Source: Atherix ibis (Eukaryota > Arthropoda > Insecta > Diptera > Athericidae). Taken from it: a stretch of DNA of 64,000 nt. Shown here piece after piece: positions 11,700 to 24,529 of the stretch. The position numbers and the translations under genes were made by a program. The stretch lies in the NCBI GenBank assembly GCA_958298945.1, contig OY282606.1:44839920-44903919 (forward strand). The letters run 5' to 3'. The notes under the pieces were generated by a model. That model searched no databases. It worked only from the letters and a program-made list of their open reading frames with translations, and was not told the origin of the DNA. Positions within the stretch are counted from its first letter, which is position 1; every line of letters starts with the position of its first letter.

Positions 11700-12825
11700 T
11701 GTATTACACTTTTTGGGGCTCCACTGACGTTTTTATAATGAAATAAATTTTTTCTACAGGTTAACATTATTTGGTATATAATATGAAAGAAATTTCTTAT
11801 ACTTTGGGATAGCATACGAATTGTAGAATTAGTCGAGTTTTTTCTAAAAGAGTTTTTTTTATTATATGAGATTCTTTTTTGAGGTATATTTATATACTAT
11901 TGAAAAGAAAGGAAAAATACACAGAATGGTAAAACATGGTGTATTTTTGAAATACTCAGAAATTTCTTTAAAGTAAATTCGGTTAATAAGGATAGTGCTG
12001 TGTACATGATGAATTTATTCATTGCTATAAAGTATTTACAAATGAATTTTCAATATTGTATTTGTATTTTTGTAAATTTTTTATTTGAGTTCGATTGAAA
12101 AAAGTAACAGTTTTCATATAATAATAAATTTTATTTGAATAAAAGCTGCATCTTTTTGTAAAAATCATATTAGTCGCTGAAAACCAACCAACTAAAGAGA
12201 ACCTTATAAATTTTAGAATATTTTTTTTGTAAATAAAGTTTTTTTTTTATTTTGCGTGTCTTTTTATTATCGTTATTATTAAAAAGATTTTTTGTAAAAG
12301 TAAACTTCTGAATTTCAACAGTTCTAAAATTTGGAACAGTTCTAAAATTTGCTAATTTCAACAGCTACAACTGGAAATTTTTATTGATCTAAAACTGAAT
12401 TTTTATGTAAGATACTTTTGTAAGTAATAATATATGATCCTTGCTCTAAATAGTTATTATTTTAAAATCAAATATTTTCTAAATTCATGCTATATCTTTT
12501 TGTTAAAGAAATTGAAAATTATGGCTGATAGATTTTGATAAATGAGATTCCGATTGCTCTGAAGTGGCATCTTACTTTGGAAAGCTATGTGTTGAAGATC
12601 CAAGAAAAAACTTGTTTTTTTATATAGTAAAAAAGATATCCGATAAATTTTAAATGAAACTTTATTCTATAAAACTGTGGATTGATACTTAAGGGAAAGT
12701 TATATTTAAAAATTAAAACGGTGGTAAAAAAGAATTGGCATTCGCACTCATTGATAAAGAGGTATAGTGACTGCCATCGTCTACTAAAAAGTCACCAGCT
12801 GTTTTATTAAGGATCTGATCAAATA
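11700..12825. other. no feature recognised
   Basis: AT-rich sequence. A short duplication, AACAGTTCTAAAATTTG, occurs near 12320-12350; nothing else was found. Confidence 0.4.
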
Positions 12826-14055
12826 CTAACATATATTTGTTTCATCCTTAATAGCTTTATAAATAATTAATAGATGTTCAGCAGGGTCTTTCATAAAAAA
12901 TAATTTTATAAAAATTTTCACACAGTTGGCTTCGAGGGCGATACAGCGATTATAGCGATCTTCCAACTTTTCGATACCATTTTTATAGTACTCTTTCGGT
13001 TTTGCCTCAAAATAGGCCTCAGTTTCATCATTGGTCTTAAATTTCTTGCCAGCGAGCATTCTCTTGAGGTCTGCAAACAGGAAAAAGTTGCTGGGGGCCA
13101 GATCTGGAGAATACGGTGGATGGGGCAGCAATTCGTAGCCCAATTCATTGAGTTTGACCATCGTTTTCACCGACTTGTGACACGGTACATTGTCTTGGTG
13201 AAACAACACTTTTTTCTTCTTCAAATGAGGCCATTTCTTAGCGATTTCTTTCTTCAACCAATCCAATAACGCTATATAATAGTCGCTGTTGATCGTCTGT
13301 GCCTTCTGGAGATAGTCAATGAATATTATACCATGCGCATCCCAAAATACAGACGCCATCACCTTGCCAGCCGACTATTGCGTCTTTCCACGCTTTGGAT
13401 TCGGTTCGTCGCTCGCTCTCCAGTCTGCCGACTGCCGATTGGACTCTGGAGTGTAGTGACGGAGCCATGTTTCATCCATTGTCACATATCGACGCAAAAA
13501 TTCGGGTTTATTGCGCTTGAACAGCTCCAAACACTGCTCAGAATCATCAACACGTTGTTGTTTTTGGTCCACAGTGAGCTCACGCGGCACCCCGTTTGCA
13601 CACAGCTTTCGCATGCCCAAATATTCATGCACGATATGTCCAACACGCTCTTTCGATATCTTCAGAGTCTCAGCTATCTCGCTCAACTTCACTTTCCGGT
13701 CATTTAAAATTATTTTGTGGATTTTTTTGATGTTTTCTGCCGTCGAAATTGACGAAACCAATATTCCACAGTTGAAATAGCTGGAGCAGAGTCCGGATAA
13801 CGTTTGTCAAACCATGCTTTGGTTTCCACTGTATTTTTTTTTATCAAAAAGCAATGCTTTATCAATACACGAAATTCGTCTTTATCCATTTTTTTTTCAA
13901 TAACAAAAGTTGCTCCACTCAAAATGCTATATGTCACGAACCAATCAACCGATTGCTGTCAAATTTTGACAGGAATCTTTTGAAGCATGGTGCTTTGTAA
14001 TAATTAAGAGGCGCCATCTAGACATCAACGTTCTAAACTTTTCAGCCGAACTGTT
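12826..14055 (-). mobile_element. mariner, irritans subfamily type, defective
   Basis: Minus-strand transposase in pieces. The N-terminal part MDKDEFRVLIKHCFLIKKN (from 13887) runs to a deletion near 13750 that removes the linker after WFRQF. The middle part has ENIKKIHKIILNDRKVKLSE and YVTMDETWLRHYTPESNRQ. The C-terminal part has VFWDAHGIIFIDYLQKAQTI, KVLFHQDNVPCHKS and HPPYSPDLAPSN. The layout is D,D34D, but the third catalytic Asp reads Asn (APSN). At the 5' end of the element, CTTTTCAGCCGAACTG near 14040-14055 resembles the inner terminal repeat of this subfamily. The opposite terminus was not found and the C-terminal frame reads on into flanking sequence. Confidence 0.9.
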
Positions 14056-14149
14056 ATGTATCTTTTTCTCTTACAGATTGTGCCTTACCTCAACGTGTAT
14101 AAGAGTGCACTAAATTGTCTGTAGATCAAGTTTATTTTTGTATTCTAAA

Positions 14150-15230
14150 GTTGGAAGAGTACTTAAGAATCTTGATATTCATAAGTCCGCTGGTCCAATA
14201 GTTCTGAAAACATGTTCTCCCACGCTGGCGAAACCTATCCTTTTCTTCGGACATTTTTCCAAATAGACGGAAAAAGTATTCGTTTAACTAGTATCCGTCA
14301 GCTTATAAAATATCTTGAATTCAAGAAGTTCCTCAATGACCTCAATATAGTTTCCGAAGTAATATATCCACTAGTGATTTGATGGCATATCCAGCTAAAA
14401 AGTGAAACCAAACTCTCAATTTTTCTAAGGAAATAACCTCCCTTTGAGCAGTTTAATCCAAGATTTTTTGTCTGCATTCAAATAAATGGTGGAATGCAGA
14501 CATATAGCTATCCTCAGGGTTCGGTTTTATCAGCAACTCTTTTTTTAAACATTTATTAATAATTTTTTGTCTGTTATCTCTAATAAGCAATAGACAAAAG
14601 ATCACTTTCACTGATGACGGTACTGTCAATTTTTCATATCTGTCCGCTGAATCAGGAGCTTAATATAAAAAAGTACTGTCATCACGTATAAATGAAATCT
14701 AAAAATTTTTCAGTCTTTGTATGTATATTAATGCCAATTTTCGTTGAAATAATCACATAATTAATATTACCAAAAATGTTAAAGTTTCCTTAAACGATGC
14801 AAGAAGTTACTCCCTTTGATAAAGCCAATATATACATATATAATGAGCATTTATTGGCCCTTAGATTTAATTAGTCGGTGATAAAAAAATTAATTAGGTG
14901 ATAAAAAATTAGTTAAGGGCAAACATTTTACAGAGTTATTAGACTCATCAGAATACCGCCGTAATGTCTCTTGTCTTTCACTATTTGATCGTATTTTCTA
15001 AAAACAGTATTACAATAAATGGCCTAGTTGCATTTTATATCTTTACTATTTCACCACAATACTCATTTTGCCAAGAATGCACATCAGTTTACCCTGACCT
15101 ATTTTTACGGACATTTTGTAAAAATCATTTTTCAACCATTCAATCCGAATGTGGAAATCCCTACCTCACTCTTTAGCGCTAGTGCATTGTATAAGAAAAA
15201 AGATGAAGACTCTTTGATCTCATAACACGA
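14150..15230 (+). mobile_element. jockey-type non-LTR retrotransposon relic
   Basis: Frameshifted plus-strand reading. At 14170-14330 it gives HKSAGPIVLKTCSPTLAKP-like and LTSIRQLIKYLEFKKFLND, matching the fingers and palm of jockey-clade reverse transcriptase. SSGFGFISNSFF corresponds to the family's AGVPQGSVLSPTLF block, and TFTDDGTVNFSYLS near 14610 to the YADDTA block. The far end, LDSSEYRRNVSCLSLFDRIF and FNPNVEIPTSLFSA near 14940-15180, matches the C-terminal region. Many stops; clearly inactive. Confidence 0.65.
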
Positions 15231-15439
15231 TGGTGTCTCTCGGAGTCTATATTTTTCGATACGCTAACCCCTACAGAAATAATAGAAGAACCTTTTAAAG
15301 TTTTATGCAGCTATGAGCTGATGAATCAATATACACCACGTTGCTGCTTCTACCGTAGTAAAGAATGATAACGAAGATGAAAGAGAAAATAATAAAAGTA
15401 TGGAAAATATTTGGAATAAGAGATGCAGTTTCTGAATAA

Positions 15440-16560
15440 GAGATCAGGTACACCGATGATATCAACATAGTGTATGATGAAAGACTGTATAAAAGACCTT
15501 TACTAAAATTGAGCCGGATTTACGAAATTTCAATGTATCCGGCTCGCCATCGACGTGTACTGGTCCTGAACAGAATGTATGAAATTTGGCAACGTCGATG
15601 GGATGAGAGTGTGAATGGCAGATGGACGCATATGTTCATGTATGTTTTACATCTGCGTATGGGTTTGAATTCGGTCTGTATCTTGTGTATTTACTCAAGG
15701 GACATGGCAGTATGAATGGGTTCCTGTGTGGTCTAGCTGCGGAGGCTAAATGCCCTTGTGGGGCGGCGGAGGAGAGTGCCAAGCACCTTTTCACTGAGTG
15801 TGGCCTGTACAGGGATTTGCGTGACTTAGGTGCATGTGGAATCGTGGTGAATGATGAGAGTGTAGATGTGAGTGGTGTGTTGGGTGTGAGAGAGAGGTAT
15901 GAATGCCTTAATAGATTTGCCGTGGCACTTAGCGGTGCCTAGGAATTTACAAGATCCCTGACCGTAGCTCAATTAGCGTAGTACAAACCGAAGTACTCTT
16001 AAAACAAAAATTGGTAAAAACGGAAATCGGGATGCCCCTTGGTGTTAAAACATACTGCGCCTGATTATGGTGAGGCCCTTTCGCAGCAACGTGGTGGCTG
16101 TGGTTAATACCCATATCGCGGGTACGATCTCCAGTTCGCGGGAGGGAGATATCCGGAAATATCCATTTTACAATTATCTCGGACACTGTCACTGCTAATG
16201 ACAGTAGAGGTTTAGGTAGTTCTCGCCACCAGCAGGTGGAGTAGTCAGCTTTTAACTGATTACTAACTGTTAACTGCCAGTAATGCTGGTGCACCGATTG
16301 AGCGTAACTCAATCCCTATAGTCGTAAGCGACTCGTAGTTTTACGTTAAAGACAATTAGGCCACGTTAAATAAAACCTTATAACTGTCTGAGGTTAAAGA
16401 CAACAGTCGATACAACTGTTTATTGCCAACAGATGCTATTTCTAAAGAATCATTTCGAACTGCATGAGCACTGGATTGTTGATTAAATTAGGCTCAATAA
16501 AAAACCTTAGCGTAAGATCATAGCATCTGCAATTGTTTGATTCAGCAGTCCTAGACCGGA
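15440..16560 (+). mobile_element. R1-type LINE 3' end: C-terminal ORF remnant plus 3' UTR
   Basis: Around 15550-15650 the text reads RMYEIWQRRWDESVNGRWTH, and after a frame change near 15650 it continues LLKGHGSMNGFLCGLAAEAK. A CCHC knuckle follows (CPC, then AAEESAKHLFTEC) and the frame ends ALSGA-stop at 15942. This is the C-terminus typical of R1-clade ORF2. A short block before it (15450-15480, YTDDINIVYDERLY) looks like the catalytic block of another RT family, so the start is composite. 15943-16560 is the presumed 3' UTR, part of which recurs at 38985-39560. Confidence 0.7.
16020..16380 (+). repeat. interspersed repeat shared with 39215-39540
   Basis: Shared words in the same order include ACGTGGTGGCTGTGGTT, GGGTACGATCT, CACTGCTAATGACAG, CTCGCCACCA and GGAGTAGTCAGCTT. 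Similarity reaches upstream to 15960-16040 against 38995-39080 (AAGTACTCT...GATGCCCC). It follows an R1 ORF here, so it is most simply that element's 3' UTR. Confidence 0.75.
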
Positions 16561-16599
16561 TCTCCGGTTACCCTGCGTCAATGATGTCTTACATCTCTA

Positions 16600-18224
16600 A
16601 AAAAATATTTTAAATCTAAATTTTTTTTTTACTAATTGCAGAATTAGAAAATTTAAGAAAATTTACTAATTACTGAAAACATCATTTAAAAACAAAACTT
16701 TTGAAAAATCAATCATAAACTTAAAAATTTTCCAGTTAAAGATTTTAATTGTAATTATTTTTACATATTTTATTTTAACTTTGGAAACTTAGAAACAATA
16801 TCTTCTATTTTAATTATTTTCTTTTTCTTTTAGAGTTTTGTGTATTTAAAAGTATGGCACTTACAATCGGATTATTCGAAATATATTATTAGTTTAGCAA
16901 AAAAAATTTTATCTTATTAAAACATTGAGTTTTTATAATATTGAATCTTCTTAGCTAGATATACATAGATGTACTTTTGAAGTCTTAGCTAAGGCATAGC
17001 TCCACCTTACATAATATTTTATGATATTGGTGAATTTTTTTTATAAAAAAGTTTTTATAACTAAGATTAAAAGAATATTTATTTTACTAAACCTAATACG
17101 ATTGAATATGCTTGATAACATATTCGAACAAAATGAAAATATCAGAGTGTAGACAGGCGGAAAAATGTATAGAAAATTTTAGTTCTCTCACCGTAAAAGG
17201 ATACTCGTACAAACACCCCCGTCGATGTGTTAATACTTGTATTTGAATGCTACAGAAGCAATAAATCAGTTGGTATTAATCGATGATAAAGTATTTATAT
17301 TTTTCGTTTTGGTGGTAATAAATCAAAATACAAATCTTTCTGATAAAATAGATTCTGTTTTTTTTGTCGTCTAATTTTTTAGGTTTCCGTATTGTAGAAT
17401 TACGGATATTTTAGTATTTTTATGGTTGTTTACAATAAGCAAATATTGGAAAATTACAGTTAAATATTATTATATATGAAAGTTAATATGAAAATATATT
17501 ATATGACAAATATTATTATAATTATAAAGTATTAGTATGAAATTCATTCTAACATAATCTATTTGCTGATATATTCATAATATGAAAATTCATAAATTAT
17601 AAATTTGTTGTTAAGCATTATCCCTTTATTGTGATTAAATATTTATGTGTATTCTATGGAGTGAATAAAAGTATATGTTTATATTGTAAAGGATAGAAAA
17701 AATTCTTCCATTCTAGCTGAATAAATATTGTATTTTACAAGTAAAAGGAGCAATTATAACTAATTTTATTTCCATATACGATTTTCATGTTTTTAATATT
17801 TTGTTAAAAAATTGTTATTTGTGATTTTTTTTTCAAAATTAACTATTATCATATTTATATAATTTAATTAAGTTATTAAAAATTAAACTAAAAAAAAATA
17901 ATGGCTAAATTTTTCTTGACAATATACTGCATAATATAATAGGGAAATCATAAAATAAATAAAATAACGTTAGAATTTAAATTAAAAAAATGATGCTCCT
18001 TATAGTCAAAAGTTTTTAATTTTTAAGTACAAAAACTTTTGCTATAAGAATGAACCAATGTACAAATATTTAGACGTATAATCAGAACTTTATGAAAAAA
18101 ATAAAAAATTCGGAGTTAGAGATTTCGATTTTTTACTAAACTTAAATTAAGTTAATAGCAGCTAATATCTTGAAATAAAAATAATGTAAGGGCGAAAGAT
18201 GAAGATTTTTTTATTTGATTATGA
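16600..18224. other. no feature recognised
   Basis: Very AT-rich sequence with no open frame of note and no element similarity that I can see. Confidence 0.45.
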
Positions 18225-18500
18225 AACATATTATTCAACAAAGCGCTGAGATAGTGACATTTATTAGAAAAGTTTATGCTTTGTTCGCTAGACCTTCCAT
18301 CAGCTACGTGGAATTTATGGTCAAAATGGACGTTTTATTGAGATCACTATTTAATGTCTAATCAGGAAATTTTAAGAAACGAGTTCAGTTGCTAATTGGG
18401 TAGTGATCTCTTACAACAACATTAATTGCAGTTGACCGACCCCAATATGGTTGATATTTTAATGGGCATTAATTATCAAGATCTTTCAATAAAAAGTGTA
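18225..18500 (+). mobile_element. relic of the LTPLDYFLWG-type DDE transposon, N-terminal part
   Basis: Plus-strand pieces QQSAEIVTFIRKVYALFARP and LRGIYGQNGRFIEITI, in two frames, match the DNA-binding helix region of the DDE family found more fully at 25.0-25.75 and 36.5-37.25 kb. Frameshifted and short. Confidence 0.4.
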
Positions 18501-18689
18501 CCAGGTCAAAACAAAAATTTTTTTTCACTACAAAATGAGTTAATAGATACTAAGATCTTCAGACCCACATTGTGACAAAAAATATGAATTGGTCCAACAA
18601 ACTTAATACATTTAGGTTCAAACACTTTCAGACCGCGTTCTTAAGAAATTTTGGATCCTAAGTTGTGGCAAGAGTTTCTAAGACTTTCA

Positions 18690-18790
18690 AATTTAAATAG
18701 TATTTGAAGGTCTTAGATACTATTTTGAGTATCTAAAACCTCAAATACTATTTTGAGTATTTGAAGGTATCTAAAACCTTCAATATTGAG
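18690..18790. repeat. short degenerate tandem repeat with internal dyads
   Basis: The words ATACTATTTTGAGTAT, TATCTAAAACCT and GTATTTGAAGGT each recur two or three times; ATACTATTTTGAGTAT is itself nearly palindromic. Confidence 0.55.
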
Positions 18791-18799
18791 CCGATAATC

Positions 18800-20429
18800 T
18801 CTAAGGACCTTAAATGTAAATCGAGCATTAGTCACAAATTTTGCGTACGAAATTCTTCATAAAATAGACTCATTTATTTAAATATGGTCGACTTTTTTTT
18901 AAATATAAAAATACAAAACATGCATTAAAAAAGTAATTTTATACAAGCTTGTACGCGTATATAAAAATTTGTCATTTACAATAAATAAATATTAAAATAA
19001 CGATATTCTTAGGTATATTTATAATTAAATAATATATAATTTATTCAAATGTACACAAATAAGTCGTAGTAGAGTAGGTCTTTTTTTAGCGAATTTTATT
19101 ATTTCTTAAAAGTATATATATATACATACTTTTATATCCTTTTTCTTTTACATATTTCTTAAACCATATTTACATTTTTATTTACTTTTGAATACACTTA
19201 ATAAATATTTATTGCGAAATGTAAATTTTAATAAAAACTTTCTATAGTCCAATTTAGTGGATAGCTTCCAAGAATTGGATTCAGGTTTGAGAAGTACACA
19301 TATAAACACAAGACTTTGTGATATTCTGAAATTTTTTCAGATAAAATATTTAGTATATTTTGTTGATAATAAATCTAAATGAATAGTTAATCAAATCATA
19401 CAATTTCAGTAATATTAATGTTATTAATTGTTCTTAAATATTGAATGATTTAAATGATACTAATATAAAATGATAGGTTCTGACGAAATATGACAAGTTG
19501 TTAGTTAATAAAATTAAAATCAATTATTCAAACTGTGGTATTAGTAATTCTTTACATTACATTTTAGGTAACAGATGCCCTAAACCATTTTGATATTCAT
19601 ACTTTATACGAGATAGAAACTTTCTAAAAGCTTTCATTGATATAAGTATTGAAGGATAGAAATTGTTTTGAACCCGAATTTAAAGGTATATTGGGTAAGT
19701 TTGAATAATTTCAGAAAATCATGGGATTCTGTATAAAATTAATTTATTAAACCCCTTTTCTTATGTTATTTATTTTAGATGAAAAGGTAAATACTGGGAT
19801 GAACAGAACTACCATTACCTTAACAAGATAGATAAAATGAGTAACAATAGTAGGAGTAATAATAATAATAATATTGTGTCCTTTTTTGATATTACTCCTC
19901 TTCGGTTTACCTTTTTGTATTTAATATTTTATTGTATTTACTATTATAGTTATTTTCTTTATAGCTTCCAAATAATGTTGATATAACTCGTAAATGTTTA
20001 CCATAAGTTTACAAAACTCAACAAATTTATTTTCATTTTAAACTTAAAATGCAGATTTTATATTAAATATTGAATTTTCATGTGTATTTAGATATATTTT
20101 TAGATAGTAAAATTTATTTAACTATGTTTGGCAGGAAACTGTTATTAAAAATTTATTCATTGAATAGAGAATCATTGAAAAGGAAAATATATTATTCAAT
20201 GTATTAACATATCTCTGTTTTAAGAAATACTTTTAAGAATGAACTAATTTTCGAGAATTTTTTAAAAATTTTGTATCTTAAAATAATTTTTAAATTAGTG
20301 TTACAACACAGATAGATTACATGGATAGAGTAAAATACTTCTCTGGCTTATCAATAGAGTCTTAATAAACTCTTCATTTTTATTCTGCTTTATTTACAAT
20401 TCATCGAACATACCCTTTTATTTTCTCCA
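18800..20429. other. no feature recognised
   Basis: AT-rich sequence; only simple A/T runs and a short AATAATAATAATAATAT tract near 19860. Confidence 0.45.
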
Positions 20430-20890
20430 AAAACTAGTTTTGCTCATCTCCGCCGAGCACTATACTCCTTCTCCGAGTAATATCTCCCTTACTTCTATCA
20501 AGAACTCTTCCTTTATACTGAGAACTATTTTTTGCTCATACCCACTTAAAGTAGTATACTACTTCTCCGAGCATTATCTCGCTCATCTCCACTAAGTACA
20601 TTTCCTCAGAACACTATATACGATTATCTTCTCTGAGCACTGTTATCGTTCGCCACCGCTGCAAGCACTACACACTTTCTCCGAGCACTACGTTACTCAT
20701 GTTCCGTTCGATCACTATCATCCCCCTCCGGGCACTATATCTGCTGACTTCCTATGAGGACTATTGTCGTTCACTACCGCTTCGAGCAATGTATTCCTTC
20801 TCGAAGCAATGTATCGGCTCACCACTTTTCCGAGCACTGTACACATATCTGCTCACCTCCGCAAAAACTACACAGTATGTCCGAACTTTA
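20430..20890 (+). repeat. degenerate GC-richer minisatellite
   Basis: TCCGAGCACTAT, CTCATCTCCGCCGAG and TTCTCCGAGCA recur at about 30-45 base spacing through the block, with indels between units. The short frame at 20699-20926 is a by-product of the repeat. The block ends close to the left side of the mariner at 20.96 kb. Confidence 0.65.
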
Positions 20891-20959
20891 TATTTAAATT
20901 ATACAACATGCAGTGCCATCTATTGATTTGCAGCATTTAAAAGATACATTCATCCTCTT

Positions 20960-22077
20960 TCAAACGCACCTAAATTCATGTAAATCGGCGGATAACAGAA
21001 AAAGTGTGCTAATGTTACAAAACAAAAATGGAACGAAGACCAAATATAAAATTTCGTGTTAAAAAAAAATTCGCTGACACATATGTGCACGAATTGATGG
21101 AAAAAGCTTATGGTGACGATTGTATAAGTCGTACTGAAGTTTATACGTGGTTTACACGATTTGAAAATGGTCGTGAGGATTTAAATGACGACCTAAGGCC
21201 AGGTATCGATTCGAATTTTACTACGAGAATGTTGGCTGAGGAATTATATACGAGTAAAAACACTATTTGAAGAATTTTAATTGAAGATTTGGGTAAAAGA
21301 AAGGTCTGTGCGCGTTTTGTTCCACATGAATTAAATGAAAACCAAAAAATCGCTCGTATGGAGCATTGCAAAGACATTGTTAAAACTGCTGAAAACGATC
21401 CAGACTTTCTTGATTCGATCATAACTGGTGATGAGTCATGGTGCTTTAAATATGACCCTGAAACTAAGCGTCAATCTGGTGAATGGAAGTTTGAAAGGCG
21501 AGCCGAAACCAAAAAATTGCGTTTTCAGAAGTCTCGAATCAAGACAATGTTGATTACTTTTTATGATTCGAAGGGTATTGTCCACAAGGAATTTATTCCA
21601 GAACGTCGAACTGTTAATGGAGAATACTATTTAGGCGTTTTAGATCATTTGTGGAAAAGAATTGGTCGTGTTAGACCTGAATATCCAGCAGGAAAATAGC
21701 TGTTTTTATTGCACGATAATGTGCCACCTCATAAGACCAAAAAAGTGAACTAATTTTTGATGAAAAAACGAATTTGTCTCATCAACAACCCTCCGTATTC
21801 GCCTGATCTATCACCATGTGACTATTTTCTATTTCCAAAACCAAGATGAAAGGGGCATTTTATGATGATATCCCTGCCATTCAAGAAGCCGTAACCGAGG
21901 TGCTGAAGAACATTCCTATAAATGACATAAAAAAATCTATGCATGCGCTGGTTGATCGTTCCAAACGTTGTATTGAGTCTAATGAAACCTATTTTGAATA
22001 AATAATAACTTTCGAAGATAATATAATGTGTATTTTATTCTATATACGGAAAGTTCGGTTATTTTTAGGACACACTG
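20960..22077 (+). mobile_element. mariner of a third lineage, defective
   Basis: The transposase starts at 21028: MERRPNIKFRVKKKFADTYV, then helix-turn-helix text AYGDDCISRTEVYTWFTRFE. A TGA interrupts at 21268. VCARFVPHELNENQKIARME and SIITGDESWCFKYDPETKRQ (first catalytic Asp) follow, and HKEFIPERRTVNGEYYL leads to a TAG at 21697. After that come LLHDNVPPHKTKKV (second Asp) and NNPPYSPDLSPCDYFLFPK (third Asp), so all three Asp codons persist despite two stops and a frameshift. The right end is GTTATTTTTAGGACACACTG before TA at 22078. No matching left terminus is visible; that end abuts the minisatellite. Confidence 0.9.
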
Positions 22078-22117
22078 TATATACCTTCAGTCCAACAACT
22101 CAACTACCGGGTCTTTA

Positions 22118-23412
22118 AGCTTAAATCCGCTGTTTGGTCATAGATGGCGTGAGTGAGCGTATTAAGCTACCATGGGTACGCCATACTTCTTTTTTTTAGG
22201 AGTTTGACATCTGTCAATATTAATCAGTGCACAATGTCAGTGATTTCGTACAACAACATACATTTTTCCTTTGGTAATCATGTCTAGTTTTGTGCCAAAA
22301 AAGAGCATATTCGGGAAGTTCTGCTTTTCTGCTACAATTTGAAGAAATCGGCTGCCAAATCACATCGAATGCTTATGGAGGCCTATAGTGACAGTGCTTT
22401 ATCGGATAGAACGTGCCGAGATTGGTTTCGTCGGTTCAAACACGGCAATATTGACTTGTGGGACAAGGAGCGTGAAAATCGGCCTAGGAAGGTTGAGGAC
22501 TATCAATTGCAGGCTCTTTATGACGAAGACGATACCCAACCGCAAGAAATGCTCACGGAGCAATTGGATGTTACTCAACCAGGCATTTCCATGCGTCTGC
22601 GTGCCATGGCCAAGATCGAAAAGATCGGAAAATGGGTGCCGCATGAATTGAACGATAGGCAGATGGAGCGACGCCAAAACACATGCGAAATCTTGCTCGC
22701 CAGAGAAAGAAGAAAGTCGTTCCTGTATCGGATTTTGACAGGCGATGAACAGTGGATATATTTCGAGAATCCGAAACGCATGAAATCGTGGGTTGATCCC
22801 GGCCAACCATAAACATCTTCCCCAATACCAAATCGCTTCGGACGGAAGACGATAACCTGCTGTGGGATCAGTCTACTATGAGATGTTGAAACCTGGTGAA
22901 ATTGTTAATGCCCACCGCTAGCATCAACAACTGATCAAATTGAACCGTGCTCTGCGTGCATGGATTATGCACGCAGAGCACGGTGCAATTTGATCAGGTG
23001 TTGATGCTAGCGGTGGGCATTAACAGGACGGATTATCAACAAAGACATGACAAGCTGATTTTCCTCCACGACAACGCACCTTCGCACACGTCAAAAATGG
23101 TCCGAAACTACTTGGAGACCCTCAACTCGGAGGTTCTACTTCACTCCGCTTATTCGCCAGACCTGGCCCCTTCCGACTGTCACCTGCTTTCGTCGATGGG
23201 CCACGCGCTCGCTGAGCAGTACTTCGATTCTTACGAAGACGTCCGAAAATGGCTGTGAAAGAGAAGGAATTTTTTTGGCATGGTATCCACAAATTGCCCG
23301 AGAGATGGGAAAAATTTGTAACTAGCGAGGGCAAGTACTTTGAATAAATTTGTTTTTGCTTTCTATGAAAAAAACATGTGTTTTTTTGACTAAAAAACAG
23401 CGCATTTAAGCT
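22118..23412 (+). mobile_element. mariner family A, copy 2, full length but broken
   Basis: Flanked by TA; both ends carry AGCTTAAATCCGCTG or its one-mismatch complement. The transposase ATG is at 22280 (MSSFVPKK), but one base is missing against copies 1 and 3, shifting the frame. It then reads AAKSHRMLMEAYSDSALSDR, TCRDWFRRFKHGNIDLWDKE, ISMRLRAMAKIEKIGKWVPH and LTGDEQWIYFENPKRMKSW. Past the foldback at 22904-23024 comes DYQQRHDKLIFLHDNAPSHT, then SAYSPDLAPSDCHLLSSMGH. All three catalytic Asp codons remain. A TGA follows VRKWL at 23256. Confidence 0.93.
22904..23024. repeat. 58-base-arm inverted repeat within mariner copy 2
   Basis: Left arm 22904-22961, right arm 22967-23024, loop GGATT. 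Only two mismatches between the arms. The left arm matches transposase sequence in copies 1 and 3; the right arm is its inverted copy, and about 25 bases of normal coding sequence are displaced. Confidence 0.9.
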
Positions 23413-24529
23413 TATACACATGGTTTTTACTCCAAACTCTCTTTTTGCTTTGTTATATTTTGGGTTGCCAGAAAATTAGTTTATATTTTTATCAAATTGT
23501 TTATTTACTGTATCATCCTACTCGTAGCATTAGTGTATCATCACATTGCTTTCAATAGTGGGAATAAAAATGTAGTTGAATTATGTCAAAATTAATTTCA
23601 AAATTAAAAAAATCATACAATAATCCTAAAACATTTACAGACTTAATAGACTTTTAGCACTTAGCCATCCAATTTTCTTATTAACTTCGTCAAATTTTCA
23701 TTACACAAACTAAACTAAATATTCATTAATATATTTTTTGTTTTACTATAATATTATCATATAATAATTAGAAGCGGATATGAAATTTATTTTGAAAAGG
23801 GCTAACATATGTTAACGTTTTGAAATTATGGGAAAATAAATGTGTTCCGCAGTAAATTTAAACCAAATTAAAATTGTTTACTCTTTGTAGACTTTTATTA
23901 TTTGTGATAATACTCGTATAATCATAATCGAATGTTTGTAAATAAGTTTTGTAATTGTTATGTTCGATGGTAACATTGCCTTTATATTTTGAATAAATGT
24001 AATTTTATGCTGTGACATCCTCAATTATGCATAGTACTATAATGAATTGTATTTAAATTGAAATTCGTTTAATTATTCATTTATCAGTTATTTGCATTTT
24101 CAAATTATAATTTTTTTATCAACTATACAGCAACGAGTTGGAGTAAGCCAGTTGAAAATTATTTATGGGTAAAATAGATTTTATTTGAATACAGTATTAA
24201 TTTTGCACATTGATTTTCATTTGTAATCATATTGATAAATATGATAATAATTTAATTATTATGGAGAATTGGAAAAGTTTTCAAATGATATGGACAATTT
24301 AAGAATTTGTGAATTTTTTTAAATTCATCTATAAAAATGATTACTTTAACTCATTATAAAGTACACGAATTTTTGTGTAGAGTTCTTCTAAATATACTTA
24401 TCTACGCTAATGATATATGGAATATAGAACATTTTTCTGGTCTTTTGTTATCGAAAATAGCACTAATATGCAGTTTTTATCTGAATTTTTCTTTATCTCT
24501 TTATTGAAATGTATCACCATTAATATCAA
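23413..24529. other. no feature recognised
   Basis: AT-rich sequence between transposon relics, without recognisable coding or RNA features. Confidence 0.45.

Noticed and set aside
20699..20926. 75-codon plus-strand frame
   Set aside because: Lies entirely within the TCCGAGCACTAT minisatellite.
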